NCBI GenBank assembly: GCA_944388075.1
Contig: CALXHI010000048.1
Span: 1 to 64,000 of the forward strand
Direction: 5' to 3'
Length of the DNA: 64,000 nucleotides
Source of the DNA: an uncultured Clostridia bacterium
GTDB taxonomy: Bacteria > Bacillota > Clostridia > Oscillospirales > Ruminococcaceae
How positions within the stretch are numbered: position 1 is the stretch's first letter; the number at the start of each line of letters is the position of its first letter. Under the pieces are notes generated by a model. That model saw only the letters and a list, made by a program, of their open reading frames with translations. It had not been told where the DNA came from and searched no databases. Shown here one piece after another: positions 57,232 to 64,000 of the stretch. The translations under genes and the position numbers were made by a program.

Positions 57232-59616
57232 ATGTCAAAATATTCCGAAAAGGTCACGCAGGATTTTCTGAATCGCTTGCAGACCCAGTTCAATGTTTCC
57301 CCCGATGAGGCAAGCGATAAACAGATCTATCTTGCCTTGTCCGCTGTTGTTTGTGACCTGATGAAGTCCAAGCGGCAGAAGTTCATGAACCATGTCAATT
57401 CCACCGGTCAGAAGCAAATCTTCTACCTCTCGATGGAATTTCTAATGGGACGTTCCCTCAAGACCAGCCTATATAATCTCGAGCTGGTCGACGATGTCGA
57501 GAAAATGCTGAAGAAATTCGATATCAACCTCGAACTCATTTACGATTATGAGCCGGATGCCGGCCTCGGCAACGGCGGCTTGGGGCGTCTGGCAGCCTGC
57601 TATCTCGATGGCCTTGCCACCACCGGCTATCCTGCAACCGGCCACAGCATTTGCTATGAATACGGTATCTTCAAGCAGAAGCTCGAGGACGGCTGGCAGA
57701 CGGAATTGCCCGACAACTGGCTGCCCGGCGGTGAAGTCTGGCTCGACCCTAGACCGGAACAGGCCATTGATATCCACTTCGAAGGCGAATTGCAGGAATA
57801 CTGGGATCAGCAGTACCACCATGTTTCCCATATCAATTACAGCACCGTAACCGCAATTCCCTATGATATGTATGTGTCCGGCTATAACAGCAATGCCGTC
57901 AGCATACTGCGTCTGTGGGATGCCAAGGCTCCGAGCTTTGATATGCAGATGTTCAACCAGGGTGATTATTCCAAGGCACTCGGTCAGAACTCCGTTGCCA
58001 ATGCGATTTCCAAGGTGCTTTACCCGAACGATAACCACCTCGAGGGCAAGTCCCTCCGTCTGCGCCAGCAGTACTTCCTCTGCGCCGCAGCCGTCGGCGA
58101 TATCGTCAACAACCATATGGGCGTGTACGGCACACTCGATAACCTCGCCGATAAGGTTTCCATCCATATCAACGACACCCACCCAACCCTCGCCATTCCG
58201 GAATTGATGCGCATTCTGCTCGATGACTGCGGTTACAGCTGGGAAGCTGCTTGGGAGATCACCACCCGTGTCTTTGCCTACACCAACCACACCGTCATGG
58301 CAGAGGCACTCGAAAAATGGGATGTCAACCTCGTGCGCAAGATTATTCCCCGCATCTTCTCGATCATCGTCGAGATCAACAACCGCTACTGTGCCGACCT
58401 CTTTGCCCGCTATCAGGACAGTGCCCTGACCACCAAAATGTCCATCATTCAGGACAATGTCATCCATATGGCAACGCTCTGTGTGGCTGCCTCTCATCAT
58501 GTCAACGGTGTATCGCAGCTCCACTCCGAGATCATCAAGGAGCGGGTATTCCACAACGAATACATGGATACTCCCGACAAGTTCACCAATGTCACAAACG
58601 GTATCGCATACCGCCGTTGGCTCTATCAGTCCAACCCTGCACTAACCCAGCTGCTCACCGAAACCATAGGCAGCGGCTTCCTCAAGCATGCCGCCGAGCT
58701 GAGCCGGTTCCGTGCGTTCCAGGATGATCCGGAGGTTTTGCGCAAGCTGATGGAGGTCAAACGGCTGAACAAGGAGAATTTCGCTCGCTATGTCAAGCAG
58801 AAAAGCGGTATTATCCTCGATCCCGACAGCGTCTTTGATGTACAGGTCAAGCGACTGCATGAGTATAAGCGTCAGCACCTCAATGCGCTGAACATCATTG
58901 CCGACTACCTGACGCTGCTCCACAATCCGGATATGGCGTTTGCACCGAAGACCTATATCTTCGCTGCCAAGGCTGCTCCGGGCTATTATCTCGCAAAGCA
59001 GATCATCAAGCTCATCTGGGCACTCTCCGAGGAGATTCGCAAGAATCCGAAGATCAGGGAAAAGCTGTCGGTTGTGTTTCTCGAGAACTACTGCGTCACC
59101 CTCTCCGAGATGCTGATGCCGGCTTCGGACTTCTCTGAGCAGATTTCGCTCGCCGGCACAGAGGCTTCCGGTACCGGTAACATGAAGCTGATGCTCAACG
59201 GTGCCGTCACCATCGGTACACTCGACGGTGCGAACATCGAAATCAAGGAGGCTGCCGGTGACGACAACATCATCATCTTCGGTATGCATACCGAGGAAGT
59301 CAACCGGCGCAAGCCCAACTACCATCCGCAGGATATCTACCAGCATCATGAGCTGATTCGTGCCTGTGTCGACCGCATGAACAGCGGCATCAACGGCTGC
59401 ACCTTCAATGAAATCGCAGATTCACTGCGCTCGAAGGATCCGTACATGGTTCTGGCTGATTTCGACAGCTACCGTGCCGCACAGAGCTATGCAGCTGCCT
59501 GCTATGCCGACCGCCAAAAGTTCGCAAAGATGAGCCTTTGCAATATCGCAGGTGCCGGTATCTTCTCTGCAGACCGTGCGGTCACCGAATACGCAAAGCG
59601 CATTTGGAATCTGTAA
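57232..59616 (+). CDS. glgP: Glycogen/starch phosphorylase
   Basis: GT35 enzyme: releases glucose 1-phosphate from alpha-1,4-glucan using phosphate and PLP. 794 residues. 'QIFYLSMEFLMGRSLKTSLY', 'DAGLGNGGLGRLAACYLDGL', 'FTNVTNGIAYRRWLYQSNPA', 'QVKRLHEYKRQHLNALNI' and the PLP-lysine site 'EASGTGNMKLMLNGAVTIGT' are all intact. Start 57232 (MSKYSEK) has GGAG seven bases before it; the longer frame begins inside the promoter. It mobilises stored glycogen; GH13 and GalE follow downstream. Confidence 0.97.
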   Translation: MSKYSEKVTQDFLNRLQTQFNVSPDEASDKQIYLALSAVVCDLMKSKRQKFMNHVNSTGQKQIFYLSMEFLMGRSLKTSLYNLELVDDVEKMLKKFDINLELIYDYEPDAGLGNGGLGRLAACYLDGLATTGYPATGHSICYEYGIFKQKLEDGWQTELPDNWLPGGEVWLDPRPEQAIDIHFEGELQEYWDQQYHHVSHINYSTVTAIPYDMYVSGYNSNAVSILRLWDAKAPSFDMQMFNQGDYSKALGQNSVANAISKVLYPNDNHLEGKSLRLRQQYFLCAAAVGDIVNNHMGVYGTLDNLADKVSIHINDTHPTLAIPELMRILLDDCGYSWEAAWEITTRVFAYTNHTVMAEALEKWDVNLVRKIIPRIFSIIVEINNRYCADLFARYQDSALTTKMSIIQDNVIHMATLCVAASHHVNGVSQLHSEIIKERVFHNEYMDTPDKFTNVTNGIAYRRWLYQSNPALTQLLTETIGSGFLKHAAELSRFRAFQDDPEVLRKLMEVKRLNKENFARYVKQKSGIILDPDSVFDVQVKRLHEYKRQHLNALNIIADYLTLLHNPDMAFAPKTYIFAAKAAPGYYLAKQIIKLIWALSEEIRKNPKIREKLSVVFLENYCVTLSEMLMPASDFSEQISLAGTEASGTGNMKLMLNGAVTIGTLDGANIEIKEAAGDDNIIIFGMHTEEVNRRKPNYHPQDIYQHHELIRACVDRMNSGINGCTFNEIADSLRSKDPYMVLADFDSYRAAQSYAAACYADRQKFAKMSLCNIAGAGIFSADRAVTEYAKRIWNL

Positions 59617-59633
59617 TCCGCAACACAACATGA

Positions 59634-59660
59634 GAAACCTTCTTGCTGCAAGAAGGTTTC
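59634..59660 (+). terminator. Hairpin after glgP
   Basis: Perfect 12-bp stem GAAACCTTCTTG (59634-59645 with 59649-59660), 3-nt loop, followed by TTGT only. Weak T-tract, so some read-through to the GH13 gene is likely. Confidence 0.65.
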
Positions 59661-59752
59661 TTGTACTATGACGACTGCACGGCTGCTCCCTATCCTGCGC
59701 ACGCTTTCCCCAATCATTCAATCGCATTTGCAATTGCGAAGGAGGTATTTCC

Positions 59753-61630
59753 ATGACACCCTGCATCTATGACAGCTGGGACCGTGCCTATAAGAGCGTA
59801 TTCGGTGCGCTGCGCCAAAATGAGCCGTGTACGTTCACCATTTGTCTGCCCAAATCCATTGTCCCCGATGCAAAGCCCATGCTCGTGCTTTACTGTGTCG
59901 GCACGAAGGAACGCTTTGTTTCGATGAACACCGTCTATGACAAAGGCGATGTTGTCTACTACTCTGCAACCTGCTCGACCCCCAATGTCGGTGTGCATTA
60001 CTACTATTTCTCCTACCGTGTCGGCGGCCATCGCCGCTATATCAAAAAGAAAAACGGTCATTTGGGTACACCGGAAGCAGGCGATCTGTTCCAGCTGACC
60101 GTCACTGACCGCAATTTCCAAACACCGGATTTCCTCAAGGGCGGCGTGATGTATCAGATTTTCCCCGACCGCTTCCGCAAAAGCGGCAAGGTACATGAAA
60201 ATGTCCCTGCTGATCGTGTGCTGCGAGAGGATTGGGGCGGCACACCGCTCTATCGTCCCGACCAAAACGGTCATGTCTGGAACAATGACTATTTCGGCGG
60301 TGACTTAGACGGCATCATCGAGAAATTGCCGTATCTGCACAATTTGGGCGTCACCTGCATTTACCTCAACCCGATCTTTGAGGCGCATGAAAACCATCGC
60401 TACAACACCGCCAACTACCGCCGCATCGATCCGCTGCTCGGTACAAATGAGGACTTTGCCCGGCTTTGTAACGAAGCACACATCTATGGTATTTCCGTTA
60501 TTCTCGATGGTGTGTTCTCCCATACCGGCGCCGACAGCATCTATTTTAACAAGTTCAATCGCTATGATACGGTCGGTGCATACAATGACCCGTCCAGCCC
60601 ATATCATTCCTGGTACCAATTCCACCGATTCCCCGATGAATATGAGTCCTGGTGGGGCATTACCACGCTGCCCAATGTCAACGAGAATGACCCTGCCTAT
60701 ACCGACTATATCTGCGGTACGGGCGGCGTGCTCGAATACTGGATGCAGCTTGGCGCAGCCGGCTACCGTCTGGATGTCGCAGACGAACTGCCCGATGCCT
60801 TCCTCGAAAACCTCAATACCTGCGTCAAAGAGTTTGACAGCGAGAAAATCATCATCGGCGAGGTCTGGGAGGATGCCTCCAACAAAGAGGCCTACGGCGT
60901 CAAACGCCGCTATCTGCTCGGCAATCAGCTCGATTCCGTCATGAACTACCCGTTCCGCAGTGCGATTATGCAGTATCTGGGCGGCTGTGATCCGGAACAA
61001 TTCCGCTGTGCGATCATGACCATTCTCGAAAACTACCCGAAACCTGTCATTGACGTGCTGATGAATTTCGTGTCCACGCATGATATCGCCCGTGCGATTA
61101 CCGTATTGGGCGGTGAGTCTTCGGAGGGCAAGAATAAAGACTGGATGGCAGAACGCTACCTCACCCCCGAACAGTACGAACGGGGCAAGCAGAAGCTGAA
61201 ATGTGCGATGGCATTGCAATTCTTCCTGCCGGGTGTGCCGAGCATCTACTATGGCGATGAAGCCGGCTTACAGGGCTATGGCGATCCCTTCAACCGCCGC
61301 TGCTACCCTTGGGGACAGGAGGATGCGGATTTGATTTCCTATACGCAGACCCTCGCACAGATTCGCAGCCAGAACAGTGTGTTCCGAAACGGCATGCTCC
61401 GTTTCCTCAAGCTCGAGCACGATTATGTGGTATTCACACGATTCATCGGCTCGATGCACTCTGCCATGCTGATTGCCGTCAACCGCTCCGATCATCCGGT
61501 GGAAATCGATATGCAGGACGATGCCTTTCTGGGCATCTACAACAAGGTGCTGGTTCTGCACGGCGAGGTGGCGAAAAACTGCATTCACCTCGATGCCTAT
61601 AACTATGCCGCCATCCGATTGGCATTCTGA
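59753..61630 (+). CDS. GH13 alpha-glucan hydrolase, cytoplasmic
   Basis: 625 residues without signal peptide. N-terminal beta-sandwich domain (about 1-120), then the alpha-amylase barrel with the four conserved regions: 'ISVILDGVFSHTG', nucleophile Asp in 'GYRLDVADELP', acid/base Glu in 'IIIGEVWEDASN', and the third Asp in 'FVSTHDIARA'. 'GVMYQIFPDRFRKSGKV' and 'PSIYYGDEAGLQGYGDPFNR' fit the neopullulanase/cyclomaltodextrinase-like group. It likely debranches or shortens malto-oligosaccharides alongside glgP. Start 59753 has AAGGAGG upstream. Confidence 0.93.
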   Translation: MTPCIYDSWDRAYKSVFGALRQNEPCTFTICLPKSIVPDAKPMLVLYCVGTKERFVSMNTVYDKGDVVYYSATCSTPNVGVHYYYFSYRVGGHRRYIKKKNGHLGTPEAGDLFQLTVTDRNFQTPDFLKGGVMYQIFPDRFRKSGKVHENVPADRVLREDWGGTPLYRPDQNGHVWNNDYFGGDLDGIIEKLPYLHNLGVTCIYLNPIFEAHENHRYNTANYRRIDPLLGTNEDFARLCNEAHIYGISVILDGVFSHTGADSIYFNKFNRYDTVGAYNDPSSPYHSWYQFHRFPDEYESWWGITTLPNVNENDPAYTDYICGTGGVLEYWMQLGAAGYRLDVADELPDAFLENLNTCVKEFDSEKIIIGEVWEDASNKEAYGVKRRYLLGNQLDSVMNYPFRSAIMQYLGGCDPEQFRCAIMTILENYPKPVIDVLMNFVSTHDIARAITVLGGESSEGKNKDWMAERYLTPEQYERGKQKLKCAMALQFFLPGVPSIYYGDEAGLQGYGDPFNRRCYPWGQEDADLISYTQTLAQIRSQNSVFRNGMLRFLKLEHDYVVFTRFIGSMHSAMLIAVNRSDHPVEIDMQDDAFLGIYNKVLVLHGEVAKNCIHLDAYNYAAIRLAF

Positions 61631-61648
61631 TCGCAGGAGTACGAAGCT

Positions 61649-63031
61649 ATGACTTTTTCCGAACTTCGCAAGACCCATCCGGTCTTTGTCTATCACGGCT
61701 ATACCATCACCGCAGAACCCGATGCACTGGCTTTGGAATACCATTTCTCCATCGAGGGGTTGTGTGATTTTCGTCCGCAATGGCGCATTCCCTGTACGCC
61801 GCCAATCGCTCCGGAATCCGATGCAGCCTTGCAGCGACTGGTCTTTTCCCTCGGTATGACCGAACTGGTCAGTTACTGGAAAATCGCCTGTTCGCCGACC
61901 GTGAAGGTCTGCTGCGGCTGCCTTACCCCTGCACAAACCGACTGGTGGAAACGACTGTATTTCGGCGGTTTGGGCGAATTCTTCTACCGCAACGGCATCG
62001 AAACCACACAGGACGATTTCATGCAGATTGTGTATACCGGAGACCCGTTGCCCGATACGCCCGATACTACGCCAAAATCCGGTAAGCTGATTCCCGTTGG
62101 CGGCGGCAAGGATTCCATTGTCACACTCAATCTTCTGCAAGGACAACTCGACAATGCTGCCGCCTTCCTCATCAATCATCGGAATTCTTCCGTCAAGGCC
62201 GCCCAATTGGCAGGCATTCCCGATACACGCATTTACGAGCTTTCCCGCAGCCTTGACCCCAATATGCTCCGCTGCAATCGAGAGGGGTATCTCAACGGAC
62301 ATACACCGTTCTCGGCGATTGTCGCATTTTCGGCAGTGCTGACCGCCTATCTGCACGATCTGGAGTCGGTCATTCTCTCGAATGAATCCTCTGCCAGTGA
62401 AGCCACCGTTTCGCTTTCTGCCGCTGAAATCAATCACCAGTATTCCAAAAGCTATGCCTTTGAGCAGGACTTCGCCGCCTATGAACGGGATTTTCTCCGA
62501 ACAGGCATCCGCTATTTCAGTCTGCTGCGGCCGCTGACTGAATACCAGATTGCACGCTATTTCGCAAGTCTGCCGGTTGCTTATCACGAAATCTTCCGCA
62601 GTTGCAATGCCGGTGCAAAACAGGATGCATGGTGCGGTCACTGTGCCAAGTGCCTGTTTGTCGCCATCATCCTGTCACCGTTTTTGCCCTATCCGGAAGT
62701 TTGCCGCCTGCTCGGTGCGGATCTCCTCAATGATCCCGATATGCAGGTGTATTTCGACGGTCTGACCGGTGCCATTCCCAACAAGCCTTTTGAATGTGTC
62801 GGCAGCCGCACGGAGGTCAATATTGCCCTCTGCCAAGCCATTACACGCATGGAGCAAGCCAAGGAACCGTTGCCGCTTCTGTTGCAAAGCTATCGGAACA
62901 GCCCTGCATTTGCCGCATATTGGAAATCGGCACAGCAGTTCGGCAGCGAATGGGATTCCGAACACCATCTCTCTGATGCAGAGGCTGCACTGGTACGTAC
63001 TCGCTGCATCGAACCCTTTCTACTGTCGTAA
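61649..63031 (+). CDS. MurL-like PP-loop protein (UDP-MurNAc-L-Ala-L-Glu epimerase candidate)
   Basis: 460 residues. An N-terminal domain (about 1-145, 'HPVFVYHGYTITAEPDALAL') and a nucleotide-binding core with a PP-loop 'KLIPVGGGKDSIVTLNLLQG', plus 'ILSNESSASEATVSLSAAEI' and a Cys pair 'DAWCGHCAKCLFVAIIL'. This arrangement resembles MurL of Xanthomonas, which epimerises the terminal L-Glu of UDP-MurNAc-L-Ala-L-Glu in an ATP/AMP-linked reaction and replaces MurI. A murD-type partner is not next to it. 18 bases from GH13 and followed by galE. Another ATP-pyrophosphatase function cannot be excluded. Confidence 0.6.
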   Translation: MTFSELRKTHPVFVYHGYTITAEPDALALEYHFSIEGLCDFRPQWRIPCTPPIAPESDAALQRLVFSLGMTELVSYWKIACSPTVKVCCGCLTPAQTDWWKRLYFGGLGEFFYRNGIETTQDDFMQIVYTGDPLPDTPDTTPKSGKLIPVGGGKDSIVTLNLLQGQLDNAAAFLINHRNSSVKAAQLAGIPDTRIYELSRSLDPNMLRCNREGYLNGHTPFSAIVAFSAVLTAYLHDLESVILSNESSASEATVSLSAAEINHQYSKSYAFEQDFAAYERDFLRTGIRYFSLLRPLTEYQIARYFASLPVAYHEIFRSCNAGAKQDAWCGHCAKCLFVAIILSPFLPYPEVCRLLGADLLNDPDMQVYFDGLTGAIPNKPFECVGSRTEVNIALCQAITRMEQAKEPLPLLLQSYRNSPAFAAYWKSAQQFGSEWDSEHHLSDAEAALVRTRCIEPFLLS

Positions 63032-63046
63032 CAGGAGGCATTTCTC

Positions 63047-64000
63047 ATGAGACATATTGTTGTAACCGGCGGTGCCGGATTCATCGGCAGTCATTGCTGT
63101 GTCGAGCTGCTCGAAGCCGGCGATCAGGTCACCATCCTCGACAATTTCTGCAACAGCAAGCCCGAAACCCTTGACCGTATTGCCGAAATCATCGGAAAAC
63201 GACCGGATTTGGTCGAACTGGATCTCTGTGACGAACAGGCAACCGAGCAATTCTTTGCTACGCACACGGTCGATGCCGTCATTCACTTTGCCGGACTAAA
63301 GGCGGTCGGTGAGTCCTGCCAAATTCCGCTGACCTACTACCACAACAACCTGACCGGCACACTGAATCTACTGCGTTCGATGGGAGCGCATGGCTGCAAG
63401 CGACTGGTATTTTCCAGCTCCGCAACCGTCTATGGCATGAACAATACCGCACCCTTCACCGAAGATATGCCCACCTCTGCAACCAACCCCTATGGCTGGA
63501 CCAAGCAGATGATTGAGCAGATTCTGATGGATACGGCAGCATCCGATCCCGAATGGTCTTTTGTCGCCCTGCGCTATTTCAATCCCATCGGCGCACATCC
63601 CTCCGGCTTAATTGGTGAAGACCCCAACGGCATTCCGAATAACCTCGTGCCTTATATCGCAAAGGTTGCCTGCGGTCAGCTCGCACATCTCAATGTATTC
63701 GGTAACGATTACGATACCCCCGACGGCACCGGTGTACGGGACTACATTCATGTGGTCGACTTGGCTAAGGGTCATCTTTGCGCACTCGACTATGCCGAAA
63801 CCGCAGCCGGATTCTGTGCGGTCAATCTCGGTACGGGCAACGGCGCATCGGTTCTGGAAGTGCTGCATGCTTACGAGGAAGCCTGCGGCAAGACCCTGCC
63901 CTATGTGATTGCACCCCGCCGTGCGGGTGATATCGCAACCTCCTATGCCGACCCGTCCAAGGCAAAGACGCTCCTGCGCTGGGAAGCCAAATCCGATTTG
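63047..64000 (+). CDS. galE: UDP-glucose 4-epimerase, truncated by the window edge
   Basis: Interconverts UDP-glucose and UDP-galactose with bound NAD. The first 318 residues are present and the frame is open at base 64000; about 20 residues should be missing. NAD loop 'RHIVVTGGAGFIGSHCCVEL', catalytic Ser in 'LVFSSSATVYG', Tyr/Lys in 'NPYGWTKQMIEQIL', and 'LGTGNGASVLEVLHAYEEAC'. Start 63047 has AGGAGG upstream, 15 bases after the MurL-like gene. Feeds envelope polysaccharide and galactose use. Confidence 0.96.
   Translation, partial: MRHIVVTGGAGFIGSHCCVELLEAGDQVTILDNFCNSKPETLDRIAEIIGKRPDLVELDLCDEQATEQFFATHTVDAVIHFAGLKAVGESCQIPLTYYHNNLTGTLNLLRSMGAHGCKRLVFSSSATVYGMNNTAPFTEDMPTSATNPYGWTKQMIEQILMDTAASDPEWSFVALRYFNPIGAHPSGLIGEDPNGIPNNLVPYIAKVACGQLAHLNVFGNDYDTPDGTGVRDYIHVVDLAKGHLCALDYAETAAGFCAVNLGTGNGASVLEVLHAYEEACGKTLPYVIAPRRAGDIATSYADPSKAKTLLRWEAKSDL

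Overview
The window reads as chromosome of a cellulosome-building gut or rumen Ruminococcus (Oscillospiraceae). The evidence is cohesin and dockerin modules, secreted glycoside hydrolases with Thr-rich linkers and C-terminal dockerins, cellobiose phosphorylase, pyruvate:ferredoxin oxidoreductase, strong AAGGAGG-type ribosome binding sites and a fairly high GC content. R. champanellensis or a close relative is my best guess; the species is inference. No rRNA, tRNA, CRISPR array, insertion sequence or prophage was found.

Layout. 1-3911 (minus): a scaffoldin cluster in the order scaC-like, scaA-like, scaB-like (cut by the left edge), behind one sigma-A promoter and a structured leader of about 290 nt. 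4349-5608: a CapA-type lipoprotein. 5900-9313 (plus): a three-gene gerA germinant-receptor operon with a forespore-type promoter. 9465-9689: acyl carrier protein. 9867-12845 (minus): asnB-pyrB, where PyrB carries a fused PyrI-type zinc knuckle. 13150-17248 (minus): dockerin-bearing GH5 cellulase, a VanY-type carboxypeptidase, and spoVAC with a second forespore-type promoter. 17311-23265 (minus): an ECF sigma factor coupled to a membrane beta-propeller protein, an LRAT-fold protein, and cellobiose phosphorylase with a perfect palindrome over its -35 box. 23486-24943 (plus): a lone large serine recombinase. 24945-40337 (minus): glucokinase, a 174-bp palindromic element, manA, uvrC, a membrane protein, a complete purine operon (purE-C-F-M-N, PurO-type cyclohydrolase, stand-alone AICAR formyltransferase, purD), a WG-repeat-like protein, queT with a preQ1-like leader, and a GtrB-like glycosyltransferase. 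40486-47012 (minus): a GH2 enzyme and nifJ. 47267-50150 (plus): a Phe-rich leader ORF with an internal terminator, two membrane proteins and a MATE exporter. 50195-54361 (minus): two radical SAM enzymes and a sugar-sensor/GGDEF protein. 54686-54900 (plus): an orphan non-coding RNA unit. 55048-56922 (minus): CBM22-GH10-dockerin xylanase. 57232-64000 (plus): glycogen phosphorylase, GH13, a MurL-like epimerase and galE (cut by the right edge).

How the genes fit together. Scaffoldins and dockerin enzymes build the extracellular cellulose and xylan machinery. Cellobiose phosphorylase, glucokinase, ManA, glycogen phosphorylase, GH13 and GalE handle the sugars inside the cell, and NifJ takes pyruvate to acetyl-CoA. 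The gerA operon, spoVAC and their forespore-type promoters argue that the organism can sporulate.

Functions come from reading motifs by eye; no database search was run. Promoters, hairpins and palindromes were read directly from the sequence.
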